A stretch of DNA of 57,613 bases from an uncultured Bacteroidia bacterium. GTDB lineage: Bacteria > Bacteroidota > Bacteroidia > Bacteroidales > UBA932. Where the stretch lies: NCBI GenBank assembly GCA_902774145.1, contig CACYHC010000009.1:1-57613 (forward strand), written 5' to 3'. Below are positions 9,528-18,149 of the stretch, piece by piece. The position numbers and the translations under genes were made by a program. Position 1 is the stretch's first letter. Each line of letters begins with the position of its first letter. Below the pieces are notes generated by a model. The model searched no databases. It saw nothing but the letters and a program-made list of their open reading frames with translations, and was not told the origin of the DNA.

Positions 9528-12500
9528 CTAGAAGTTAAGCTGGAAATTGAAGGTATAGGTGCGCGGGCGCGGGAAAGAGCCGTTGTCCAGACGGCGCACG
9601 GTGGCGCTGGTGGAGACATCCGGATCGAATCCGTTGTAGCGCTTCCACAGCCACAGGTTTTCCCCGGAGATACCGATGGTCAGTCCCTTGAAGAACTTGG
9701 ACCAGCGGCTGATGGGGATGTTGTAGCTGAGCGTGACGGTCTTCAGACGCAGGAAAGAAGCGTCGTGAACCTGGGAATCGGAAGCATTGGTGTCGTCCCA
9801 GTTGGGCGCGGCGATGTCCGAATCCGGATTCCGCTCGGCGTTCCAGGCATCCAGCATATAGCGGTACTTGTTCCAGCTCAGGGCAGAGGAACCCATCCAC
9901 AGTTCAGAGAGGTTGTAGATCTTGCCGCCCAGCGAGTAGGCGAAGTACACGCTGAGCTTGAGGCGTTTCCACTTGAAGTCATTCTGGAAACCGCCATAGA
10001 CGACGGGATCGGAGTTGCCGAGGTACACCACGTCGTTCTGGTCCAGCATACCGTCACCGTTCACGTCCAGGAAACGGGTGCGGCCCACGTTGGATCCGTT
10101 GGAACCGTCGGCGATGGTGGACACGTAGGTGTGCGTAATCTTGTTGCGTTCGATTTCGTCCTGGTTGTGCCAGATACCGGCCCGCTGATAACCCCAAAGG
10201 GCGTTCACCGGGTAACCGGTCTTGTAGCCGTAGAGGTATTGCGTGGAGTTGCGGGGGTTCATATAGGTGGGAACCACCTCGTCGCCCGCACCGGAATCGA
10301 CGACCTTCTGGTCATTGTGCGAAATCGTGAAAGCCGTGTTCCACTCGAAATTGCGGCTCTTGACGTTCTTCGTGTTGAGGGTAAACTCGATACCGATATT
10401 GCGGGTGGTACCCATGTTGTCGAAGTAGGAGTCGTAACCCGTCACCTGCGAGTTGCGCACACTCAGGAGCAGGTTGTTCGTCTTGGAATAGTAGGCGTCC
10501 ACCTCGACGGACACGCGCGAACGCCAGCCGGAGAAGTTGAAGCCGATGTTGTACGCGTCGGTGGTTTCCCAGGTCAGGTGGCTGTTCGCCAGGCGGGAAG
10601 GCATCGTCGCCAGCAGGAAACGATCCCCGAAGTACCAGGAGCCCTGGTTCGTCGCGATGGTGGCGATGGAGAGGTAGCTGCTGATGGCGTCATTTCCGCT
10701 CCGGCCGGCGCTGGCACGCAGGGAGAGGTCGTTCACCCAGTGCGACTTCTTCATCCACGGTTCGTTCATAATGGACCAGCGGAAGGCCGCGGCGGGGAAG
10801 AAGCCCCACTTGTTGTCTTCGGAGAAGTTGGAGGCGGCATCGGCGCGGGCGGTCAGCGTCAGGTAATAGCGGCGCTTGTAGTTGTAATTGAAACGCCCCA
10901 GCACGGACATCGTCGTCTTCTTGTAGCGATAGGACGAAGAGTACAGGTTGGTGGTGTTCATGATTGCAGTCATATCGTGGTAGAGCGTGGCGTCGTTGAT
11001 ATAGCCCGTTCCGGCGACATACTGGTTGTCCCGGATGGTCTGGCCGGTGGTGAATCCCGCCACCGCCTCGAAGTTGTGGTCGCGCTTGACCGTCTTCTTG
11101 TAGGTGAGGGTGGTTTCGCTGAGCAGGCGCTGCTCGTCGTAGACGCTGCGCGTCGCACGTCCACCCTGCTGACGGGCGGCGGCCACGGGCATGAACGAAG
11201 GCGAATAGGTGTAGGAAAGGTCGTTCTGCCGGGTGAAGGAGAAACTGGACTTGAGGACCAGGCCCTTCGTGATGTTTAGTTCAATCCAGGGAACGAGGTT
11301 GAGATTCCACTTGTCCGCCTTGTTCTTCACGTTCTTCGCGGAGATATAGGGGTTATTGAAGACCGCGCCCTGGTCGTCGTCGTAGGAATAACGGTTCCAG
11401 GTGCTCGAGGTGTCCAGCAGCGGGCTGATGTAGATGGCGGCGCTGGTATTGGTACCCGACACCATCGCGTTGGTGCGGTCCACGTCGAAATAGACCACGT
11501 TCACGCGGGCGCCGATACGCACCACCTTGCCCAGGCGGGTGTCGAAGGAGGTACGCAGGGTATAACGCTTGTATTCCTGGCCGATGACCACGCCCCGGTT
11601 GTAGTTGAAACCGGCACCTATATAATAATGGGTCTTGCCGTCGCCGCCCGTAATGTTGAGCGACTGGTTGTCATAGATACCGATCTGGCTCAGGACCTTG
11701 ACCCAGTCCGTTCCCGCACCGAGACTTGACGGATCGGGGAACGGCCAGGCGGAACCTTCCGTAGCGGGCGTATTCTTCAGGGTGGAACTGCGCTGGGCGG
11801 CCACCATATTCTGCCAGGTGGCATATTCCTGCGCGTTCATGATGTCCAGCGACCCGGCGATGTGCGAAAAACCGGTGGAACTGTTCAAGGTCACCTTGAA
11901 GGACGCATCCTTGGGTTTCTTGTGGTCCGTGGTCACGAGGATTACGCCGTTGGCACCGCGCGCTCCGTAGATGGCCGTCGAACTGACATCCTTCAGGACG
12001 GAAATGCTCACGATATCGGCGGGATTGATGTCATCCAGGCTGCTGACCGCATCCAGCACACCGTCCACGACGATGAGCGGTTCGTTGCCGGCGCTGATGG
12101 AACGCGCACCGCGGATCTGGATGCTGGTGCTCTGCCCGGGCTCGCCGGAACCGGAGACGATGTCCGCACCGGCGATACGGCCCTGCAGGGCCTCCGCAAT
12201 GGAGTTCACGGGCGCCTCCTGCAAATCTTCCACGGCCACGACGGACACGGCGCCGGTCAGGTCACCCTTCTTGGACGTACCGTAACCGATGGCGACGGCG
12301 GTCTCCAGGACGGTCGAAGCCGGTTCCAGCTGCACGTCGATGACGGAACGTCCGTTCACCGTTTCCAGCCTCGGCTTGTAGCTGAGGAAGTTGAATTCCA
12401 GGACGCCGTTCTTGTCGACGGAAATGGAATACTTACCGTCAATGTCGGTCACCACGCCGTTCTTGGTGTTATTCTTGTCCATAACGGCGGCTCCGGCGAG

Positions 12501-12614
12501 CGGCTGACCGGTCTCGTCCTTCACCACACCCTTGACCGTCATCTTCTGCGCGAAGGCGACGGTGCCCAGGAAAAGCAGGGCGGGGACAATAACTATTTTG
12601 AGATTCATTTTCAT
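9528..12614 (-). CDS. SusC/RagA-family TonB-linked outer-membrane transporter
   Basis: A 1028-residue TonB-dependent transporter. After a signal peptide (ending AFA) come a carboxypeptidase-regulatory-like repeat (GVVKDETGQPLAGAAV), the SusC hallmark region (LETAVAIGYGTSKKGDLTGAV), a plug domain (ALQGRIAGADI, IQIRGARSI, IYGARGANGVILVTT) and a 22-strand-type barrel ending in aromatic-terminated TYTFNFQLNF. With SusD it imports large oligomers across the outer membrane using TonB energy. The presence of a plain CarboxypepD_reg start with no STN domain suggests the system is not signalling through an anti-sigma factor, and none is encoded nearby. Confidence 0.95.
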   Translation of the reverse strand: MKMNLKIVIVPALLFLGTVAFAQKMTVKGVVKDETGQPLAGAAVMDKNNTKNGVVTDIDGKYSISVDKNGVLEFNFLSYKPRLETVNGRSVIDVQLEPASTVLETAVAIGYGTSKKGDLTGAVSVVAVEDLQEAPVNSIAEALQGRIAGADIVSGSGEPGQSTSIQIRGARSISAGNEPLIVVDGVLDAVSSLDDINPADIVSISVLKDVSSTAIYGARGANGVILVTTDHKKPKDASFKVTLNSSTGFSHIAGSLDIMNAQEYATWQNMVAAQRSSTLKNTPATEGSAWPFPDPSSLGAGTDWVKVLSQIGIYDNQSLNITGGDGKTHYYIGAGFNYNRGVVIGQEYKRYTLRTSFDTRLGKVVRIGARVNVVYFDVDRTNAMVSGTNTSAAIYISPLLDTSSTWNRYSYDDDQGAVFNNPYISAKNVKNKADKWNLNLVPWIELNITKGLVLKSSFSFTRQNDLSYTYSPSFMPVAAARQQGGRATRSVYDEQRLLSETTLTYKKTVKRDHNFEAVAGFTTGQTIRDNQYVAGTGYINDATLYHDMTAIMNTTNLYSSSYRYKKTTMSVLGRFNYNYKRRYYLTLTARADAASNFSEDNKWGFFPAAAFRWSIMNEPWMKKSHWVNDLSLRASAGRSGNDAISSYLSIATIATNQGSWYFGDRFLLATMPSRLANSHLTWETTDAYNIGFNFSGWRSRVSVEVDAYYSKTNNLLLSVRNSQVTGYDSYFDNMGTTRNIGIEFTLNTKNVKSRNFEWNTAFTISHNDQKVVDSGAGDEVVPTYMNPRNSTQYLYGYKTGYPVNALWGYQRAGIWHNQDEIERNKITHTYVSTIADGSNGSNVGRTRFLDVNGDGMLDQNDVVYLGNSDPVVYGGFQNDFKWKRLKLSVYFAYSLGGKIYNLSELWMGSSALSWNKYRYMLDAWNAERNPDSDIAAPNWDDTNASDSQVHDASFLRLKTVTLSYNIPISRWSKFFKGLTIGISGENLWLWKRYNGFDPDVSTSATVRRLDNGSFPRPRTYTFNFQLNF

Positions 12615-12621
12615 AAGCTTC

Positions 12622-13731
12622 TCAGTATTTAATGGTCAGGCGGACAGCCTTGTGCGATGCGCCGGATACGGGGGCGTCAAGCAGGCGCACATCCACGGCG
12701 GCGTTCCACACCTGGTTGGAGGCATAGACATAGTCGGCCCGCCAACTGCGATCACCCAGGGTCCAGGTGGGATTGTACCCGCGCAGGGACATCCAGATGC
12801 AGTCGGTGAGGTTGTTGGTCTGGGCATAGATGTCGGCGAGGAACACCTCGTCGTCCGGATCCGAAGGATACCAGGACGGGGTCGCAGGATAACCCGCCTC
12901 CATCACGCTCAAATAATAGAAGGAACCGCCGATGACCCATTTGGCACCGGCTTCGGGACGATTGAACCCACTTTCCAGCAGGGCCATTACCTGGGGCAGC
13001 GCAGCCGCCTCGGCGTCAAACTCCGCCACCTGCCAGGCAATGCCGTCCAGTTCCAGGCTGAGGTGCGCCGGCGCATCGCCGGACAGGGTGGCACCTATCG
13101 GCAGGCTGCTCTTGTTCACGATGACCAGACCCCTGTGACGCAAAATGGACGTCCAGGTAAGCGTATAGGTGGCTACGAACTGGGCGGCCGACTCTTCATC
13201 CAGGGTCAGGAAGAAGAGCTGCGCGGAAGAACCACTGATTTTTTCCGCCACCTCATGCAGGTTGGTGCAGCCGCGGATATTGGCGTACACGGCCTCTACG
13301 CGGGTCAGCGGCGTATCGATGAATTCCACATAGGAATCCTGGGGTGCACTGCTGTACTCGGTGCCGTCGGGCGTCCCCTGCTGGATAATATACAAGGTAT
13401 CCGCCACCATCGTCTTGAGGTTCTGGAGTACGAGGGCACCGCGGCGGGTCGCGTTCGTCTGCACAAAGTCGGATTCGTTGGAGCCGTAGTAAACGGTGAA
13501 GGCGCCTTCGCCCTCACGCCCGTTCACGTCCGTGCTCATCCATCCTTCCCGGGGAATCACGCGCCACAGGCCCTCCAGGGAAACCAATACGGTTTTTGCG
13601 CCGCTCTGGGCGGTGACATAAATCTCACCGACCTTGCGGCCCGGCTTGTAGGCGTCCTTGCCGGAGGTACAGGACACGGCGGCAAGGGCGGCAAGCGCAA
13701 GAATCAATCCTATCTTTTTCATAGCTGACAT
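12622..13731 (-). CDS. Lipoprotein with possible decayed EEP (endonuclease/exonuclease/phosphatase) fold
   Basis: A 369-residue lipoprotein (lipobox AVSC). The ATG at 13731 overlaps the preceding stop by one base, but the fourth codon, ATGAAAAAG at 13722, gives a more typical lipoprotein start. Residues 30-115 resemble a BACON-like strand set (GLWRVIPREGWMS, DTLYIIQQG). The remainder has the layout of an EEP-family hydrolase: FIDTPLTRVEAVYANIRGC early, RHRGLVIVN in the middle, WVIGGSF where GDFN is expected, WRADYVYAS where R-x-DY-I-F-x-S is expected, and SHKAVRLTIKY at the end like SDHxP. Most catalytic Asp/Asn/His positions are changed, so it is probably a binding rather than an enzymatic protein. 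The fold assignment is an inference from motif order. Confidence 0.55.
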   Translation of the reverse strand: MSAMKKIGLILALAALAAVSCTSGKDAYKPGRKVGEIYVTAQSGAKTVLVSLEGLWRVIPREGWMSTDVNGREGEGAFTVYYGSNESDFVQTNATRRGALVLQNLKTMVADTLYIIQQGTPDGTEYSSAPQDSYVEFIDTPLTRVEAVYANIRGCTNLHEVAEKISGSSAQLFFLTLDEESAAQFVATYTLTWTSILRHRGLVIVNKSSLPIGATLSGDAPAHLSLELDGIAWQVAEFDAEAAALPQVMALLESGFNRPEAGAKWVIGGSFYYLSVMEAGYPATPSWYPSDPDDEVFLADIYAQTNNLTDCIWMSLRGYNPTWTLGDRSWRADYVYASNQVWNAAVDVRLLDAPVSGASHKAVRLTIKY

Positions 13732-14606
13732 TATTCAAGGTATCCGTTTTCGCCCGTGAAGACCGGGATGAGTGAAGTGCCCACCTGCACGGAGGCCACG
13801 GCGAAGTCGCTGCCCGCCACCCGTTTCACGGTCATGGCCGGAAGGGAGACGGAGAATTTCTCCTCCGTGGTGGAAACCCGCAGCATCAGGCTGCCGGCCG
13901 CATACTCCGCGGGGGGAAGCACGAAACGGAAGGTGCTGTAGTTCCCGTCGACAAGCGAAGGAACAGCCTCACCGCCGAGATCCTGGGAAATCTGCTGCGC
14001 CGCCACGGCCGAAGGGGTGACGGTACCGTCCTGGCCATAGAGCATACGCCCGGAGATGCCCCGGTTGGCCTCCAGGGTCATTTCGGTAACGTACACCGGC
14101 TCGTCGAAGCGGATCTGGACCGCCAGCAGACCGGCGGGATACAGGAAATGCAGGACACTCCCGTTTGCCTCGGACGTGGCGAGGGTGGAGGGGCAATTGC
14201 TGCGGAACCAGGCCGCGTTGCCCGCAGAAGCGTCGTACCCCTGCCAGGAAGGGAGCGTGAAGGGAATTTTGTCCCCGTCGAGCGCCAGGCCCGCCGAATA
14301 AGGGAAGGTGGCCAGGACACTGCCCTTGACGACAGGACCGTAGAAGGTAGCTTCCCGCGCACCGATACCGGAACGCTTGAGCTCGTAGGGAACATTGTCC
14401 CCCTGCGTCATTCCGAAGACGCTGAGCCGGTCGCCCGCCTTCCAGGTATCGGAAACGCGCTCGCCGGGCACCAGTTCGATCTCCTCGGTATCCACGGCGA
14501 AAAGGGTATAACCGCTGCGGTCGATGTCCTTACCGTCATCGGTCTTTTTGCAGGCTGCCGCAAGCAGCGCGATGCAAAGGATATAGAAAAACTTTTTCAT
14601 ACGCAT
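13731..14606 (-). CDS. Fimbrillin-like lipoprotein
   Basis: A 291-residue lipoprotein (lipobox AAAC). It has the early W-x-x-GD-x-x-x-V segment (TWKAGDRLSVFG), then VLATFPYSAGL, a mid-chain Trp/Phe-rich part, and LHFLYPAGLLAVQIRF, the pattern seen in Bacteroidetes fimbrillin-family lipoproteins (a collapsed two-domain transthyretin-like fold). Fimbrillins build surface pili, but many family members encoded inside polysaccharide-utilisation operons have no demonstrated pilus role. Here it lies between the GLUG-type lipoprotein and the EEP-like lipoprotein, upstream of susC. Role in surface glycan or cell contact is inference. Confidence 0.6.
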   Translation of the reverse strand: MRMKKFFYILCIALLAAACKKTDDGKDIDRSGYTLFAVDTEEIELVPGERVSDTWKAGDRLSVFGMTQGDNVPYELKRSGIGAREATFYGPVVKGSVLATFPYSAGLALDGDKIPFTLPSWQGYDASAGNAAWFRSNCPSTLATSEANGSVLHFLYPAGLLAVQIRFDEPVYVTEMTLEANRGISGRMLYGQDGTVTPSAVAAQQISQDLGGEAVPSLVDGNYSTFRFVLPPAEYAAGSLMLRVSTTEEKFSVSLPAMTVKRVAGSDFAVASVQVGTSLIPVFTGENGYLE

Positions 14607-14614
14607 CTACAGGG

Positions 14615-17044
14615 TTAATTTCCGTCCCAGTAAGTATTGCCGTCGATGGTTACCCGCGACGCGATGCTGGCATCGACAAAGAAGGACGGCGACGCGATCC
14701 AGGAGGCGAAAGTGGAAGCGGTCACTTCCTCTTTCTTGTCCGCGGACGGCGTGCTGGTCGCATTGTAGGCCACCGGCGTCGTGTTGAATTCCAGGCTTCC
14801 GCCGAAGGAGGATCCGGTCACGGAACTGCCTTCGAGTTTCAGGATGCCGGGATAGGTACCGCCTTCGGTATTCTTCCGGGTGGAGAGGCTGAAACCGAGG
14901 GCGTAGTTGCCTTCGGTATAGTTGGTCGTGCGGATGTGCTTGACATCAGCGAAGATCTTACAGTTCTCCAGTTTGAACGTGGCCATCGGATAAGCGATGG
15001 CGCCCGCCGCCGCATAATTCTGGCGCTTGAGCGTACCTACCTGCGAACTCTTGACGATGCAGTTCGTGAATTCCACATAGGCCGCCATCCCGCAGAGGCC
15101 GCCCGCCGCAGCGGAGAGGGCCGAACGGGAGTACTTGAACTCGTGGGGGATGACCGTTCCGTAGGTCTCGCAATTGTCCACCGTAATGTGTGCGGCGCTG
15201 CGGCCGTTGAGCACGCCGGCGATACCGCCCGAGAAGGCCTTGGTCGCATCGTCGGAAGAACAGGTGGAAATGATGTCGCTGTGGACATTGCCCCGGTTGA
15301 CGCAGCCGCTCAGGGTCATATACACACAATCCTCATTGGCCGGCGTAGGACGCGTCGAAGGAGAATAATACCAGGGCAGCATCCCCGTGTTGTTGAGGAC
15401 GATGGCCATGCCCAGGATGCCGCCGACGCCGGAAATGGTGGCGTGGGTGGCGGTAGGCGCCGTGCTGTAGGTCACGGTCACGTCCGCCTCGTTGGTGCAG
15501 TTCTCAATGGCAAGGAAGATATCCTCCTTTCCGTCGATGACCGTACCGATGATGCCGCCGAAGCCTTCATACTGGCAGCTGGCGGAGGTGCCCGCCGGCT
15601 TGATGATCGTGCAGTTGACCGCTCCGGTATTCTTGCAGCCGCGAATCAGGCCGCACTCCGTGGGCTTCAGGAAGGTACCCACGATACCGCCGGCCGCAAA
15701 GGCGTATTCGGCGCTGGAAATATCGACCTTCAGGTTCAGGGCGCCTTCGTTGGTGCAGTCCACGATACGGCCGCCCGCCATTGTACGGGCAAAGGCGCCG
15801 CCGATGGTCTTGACCGCACCCGAGTGCGAAACGGCAGTCTTGTTGACGCAGTTCTCGATCGCTCCGCCGGCCTGCAGGACGCTCACGAACACGGCCGCAC
15901 CGGCCGTCCCGGGATCGGCGGGCGTATTGCTGCCCGCCAGGGTGAGGTTGCGCACGGTGCCGCTGAGGTTGGTGACGAGCGGCAGGGTGCCTGCGGTCTG
16001 GGTGACGGTATGGCCGCCGCCGTCGAGGATGGCGTCAAAATTCGCCAGCGGGGTCAGGGAGGCGGCGGTAAAATCGGCGGTAATGCTCACGACGCCGTTC
16101 TTGTCGGTCCACTCGGAGAGGTCACCGGCATTGCAGGCCGCCGCAAAGTCGCTCCAGTCTTCCGCGCTGGTGATTTCCCGCGCGCCGGGCACATATTCCA
16201 TCGCCTCGAAGGAGACCAGGGCGCCGGGACGCAGGGTCACGCCCGCTTCCGCCCCTTCCGCCGCACGCAGCCAGTAGCACTTGAGCACGCGACGGGCGGC
16301 ATCGACGAAGCGCAGGCCGAAGCCGGAAGGATAGGTCCCGGCCGGAACCGCAAAGATAAAGTCCTGCCCGTCCGGGGTAAGGGTTACGCCCCCCTCGGGG
16401 AAATCCATCGTCAGGACCCCACTGCCGCTGACCGCCGTCAAGGCGCCGGACTTGACATCCAGCGAGAAGTCGCCGGAAATCGGCTCGCTTCCCAGTGATG
16501 TCAGCGTAAGGGCCTGGATCACATTCAGCCCCAGCGCGTCCTTGAGCGTCACGCGGACGGCGCCGCAGAGGTTCTTCAGCTCGATGCGCTGCTCCGCATT
16601 TTCCGCATAACCGTAGAGGAGCGCGGAACGGCAGGCAAAGCTACTCCCCTCCCACGCCTGATGATCGGGAATGCGGACCCCCATCACGCCGCCTGCACTG
16701 TAGGAAGAGCAGGACTCCGCCGGATAAAGCAGATGGAAGGGAGCCTCCACGTTACGGACTTTGAAATCCGCCTCGGAAACTTTTTCTCCCCGGCCGATGG
16801 AAAGCGCAGAAGAACCTACGCCGTTGACGGAGACGCGGTCCCCGTCCGACCAGTACACCGGCAAGGTGGCACCGCCCCCGGAGAGGTCGAGCCATGTCTT
16901 GGAAAATTCGCCGGACGCGGAGACCAGATGCAGCGAAACGCTTTCGCCTTCCACCCCGGTCTCTTCCGTCCTGGCGCAAGAAAATGCAAGGCCCGCCGCA
17001 AGAAGCAGGACCCCGCCCAGAAGTTTGTTGTGTATCATAAGCAA
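14615..17044 (-). CDS. Large lipoprotein: fimbrillin-like N-terminus plus GLUG-type repeats
   Basis: An 809-residue lipoprotein (lipobox AFSC), first gene of the operon. Residues 25-290 resemble a fimbrillin-like domain (LPVYWSDGDRVSVNG, FHLLYPAE, GAVRVTLKD). From about 290 there is a short helical linker (EDWSDFAAACNAGD) and then repeated units of the sort seen in GLUG and pectate-lyase-like adhesins: TIGGAFARTMAGGRIVDCTN, AGGIVGTFL, GFGGIIGTV, GVGGILGMA, AFSGGIAGVLNG, AAAGGLCGM. These make a right-handed beta-helix-like stack. The GG-(I/L)-x-G repeats alternate with NCTN or GCVNRG turns. Probable role: surface adhesion or glycan binding. A second ATG (MIHNK) lies two codons in and may be the real start. 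Confidence 0.7.
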   Translation of the reverse strand: MLMIHNKLLGGVLLLAAGLAFSCARTEETGVEGESVSLHLVSASGEFSKTWLDLSGGGATLPVYWSDGDRVSVNGVGSSALSIGRGEKVSEADFKVRNVEAPFHLLYPAESCSSYSAGGVMGVRIPDHQAWEGSSFACRSALLYGYAENAEQRIELKNLCGAVRVTLKDALGLNVIQALTLTSLGSEPISGDFSLDVKSGALTAVSGSGVLTMDFPEGGVTLTPDGQDFIFAVPAGTYPSGFGLRFVDAARRVLKCYWLRAAEGAEAGVTLRPGALVSFEAMEYVPGAREITSAEDWSDFAAACNAGDLSEWTDKNGVVSITADFTAASLTPLANFDAILDGGGHTVTQTAGTLPLVTNLSGTVRNLTLAGSNTPADPGTAGAAVFVSVLQAGGAIENCVNKTAVSHSGAVKTIGGAFARTMAGGRIVDCTNEGALNLKVDISSAEYAFAAGGIVGTFLKPTECGLIRGCKNTGAVNCTIIKPAGTSASCQYEGFGGIIGTVIDGKEDIFLAIENCTNEADVTVTYSTAPTATHATISGVGGILGMAIVLNNTGMLPWYYSPSTRPTPANEDCVYMTLSGCVNRGNVHSDIISTCSSDDATKAFSGGIAGVLNGRSAAHITVDNCETYGTVIPHEFKYSRSALSAAAGGLCGMAAYVEFTNCIVKSSQVGTLKRQNYAAAGAIAYPMATFKLENCKIFADVKHIRTTNYTEGNYALGFSLSTRKNTEGGTYPGILKLEGSSVTGSSFGGSLEFNTTPVAYNATSTPSADKKEEVTASTFASWIASPSFFVDASIASRVTIDGNTYWDGN

Positions 17045-17074
17045 AGCTTTGTTCCAGTGTTACTACTACAGGGA

Positions 17075-17082
17075 CAAAGCTA
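17075..17082 (-). promoter_or_regulatory. Candidate -7 box for the SusC/SusD operon
   Basis: Minus strand reads TAGCTTTG, an exact match to the Bacteroidetes -7 consensus TAnnTTTG, about 31 bases before the ATG at 17044. No clear TTTG -33 box lies 19-21 bases upstream, so activator help may be needed. Confidence 0.4.
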
Positions 17083-17084
17083 TG

Positions 17085-17126
17085 CAAAAAAGAAAATCAC
17101 GGGTATAAGAAAATTCCCAACCCGTG
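17085..17126 (-). terminator. Rho-independent terminator after the trigger factor gene
   Basis: On the minus strand CACGGGT (17126-17120) and ACCCGTG (17104-17098) form a 7-base-pair stem with a 15-base loop, followed by ATTTTCTTTTTTG. It lies 22 bases after the tig stop and separates that operon from the glycan operon. Confidence 0.65.
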
Positions 17127-17148
17127 AAAGAATCCTGTCAAGATGCGA

Positions 17149-18144
17149 CTAAAGTTCTCTGAACTTTGCGGAAGAAATTTTCTTGGGTTTGAGCGTGGCG
17201 GTCTCTTTGATTTTGTCCATCACTTTGTTATCCTCCACCTGCTCCACCAGGTTGGAAATCTGGCTGCGGTCCTGCATCATGTTCGCCACGGTCTCATCCA
17301 GCATCTGCTGCGGAAGTTCGGTCATCCCGTACATCGCGTACTGATAACGGACATAGGCTTCGGCGGCCGCCTTGAGGTCCGCCTCTTCCACCTTCAGGTC
17401 AAAGTTCTTCATCAGGGTGCCGCGCACCAGCTGCCACTTCAGGTCCTCCAGGAAACCGGGGAACTGCTTCTCCACTTCCTCGGCGCTGAATTTCTCCTTG
17501 TTCGCGGCCGTGAGCCAGCGTTTGAGGAACGCTTCGGGCAGGGCGATGCCGGACTTCTGCACATAGAATTCGCGGATGTCCTTCGACAGCCGCCAGGAAG
17601 CCTCGTTCTCATACTGACGCGCCAGGTTCTCGCTCACCTCTTTCTCGATTTCCTCGTCGGTCTTGGGCTCCGCGTCCTTTTTCTTGGACCAGTACTCCTT
17701 GTAATTCTCCACCATCTTCTTCTTTTCGGCGGCATCGGCGGTAATCTTATAGGAAGGAATCACATCCTCCTTCACCACCTCGACGCTGACCTCCGGGGAA
17801 AGCCCCAGGTCGAAGACGAAGGTAAAGTCCGCCCCTTCCTTCCAGTCGTTTTCCGGCTGGTTCTCAGAAGGCAGCGGCTCGCCCAGGATACGGAGCTTCT
17901 TGTCGGTGATGTAGCCGTCCAGCTGCTCTCCTACCACGCGGTTGAGGATTTCGGAAAGGACCTGGTCGCCATAGACTTTCTTGATGAGCGACATCGGGGC
18001 CATGCCCTTTCGGAAGCCCTTGAATTCGGACTTGTGCTTCAGTTCCCTGTACCTCTTGTCAAGCGGCTCCGCATAATCCGCCGCCTCAATCTTCAGGCTC
18101 AACTCCAGGTTGAGATCGTCGATTTTCTTCTCAGAAATGTTCAT
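17149..18144 (-). CDS. tig: Trigger factor lacking the PPIase domain
   Basis: A 331-residue ribosome-associated chaperone. The N-terminal ribosome-binding domain is intact, with the signature GFRKGMAP near residue 43 followed by SLIKKVYGDQVLSEILN. After FTFVFDLGLSPEVSVE the chain passes straight to the helical C-terminal chaperone arms (VENYKEYWSKKKD, WRLSKDIREFYVQKSGIALP). The FKBP-like prolyl isomerase domain normally inserted here in ~430-residue trigger factors is absent. The helical ends are still compatible with chaperone activity. It is the last gene of a long operon, 5 bases after the HD phosphohydrolase. Confidence 0.85.
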   Translation of the reverse strand: MNISEKKIDDLNLELSLKIEAADYAEPLDKRYRELKHKSEFKGFRKGMAPMSLIKKVYGDQVLSEILNRVVGEQLDGYITDKKLRILGEPLPSENQPENDWKEGADFTFVFDLGLSPEVSVEVVKEDVIPSYKITADAAEKKKMVENYKEYWSKKKDAEPKTDEEIEKEVSENLARQYENEASWRLSKDIREFYVQKSGIALPEAFLKRWLTAANKEKFSAEEVEKQFPGFLEDLKWQLVRGTLMKNFDLKVEEADLKAAAEAYVRYQYAMYGMTELPQQMLDETVANMMQDRSQISNLVEQVEDNKVMDKIKETATLKPKKISSAKFREL

Positions 18145-18149
18145 AATAC

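Noticed and set aside
5070-11279. Long plus-strand open frames opposite the glycan operon (5070-7784 and 7845-11279)
   Set aside because: They mirror the codon pattern of GC-rich minus-strand genes with recognisable domains; their products are Arg/His/Gly/Val-rich with no motif.
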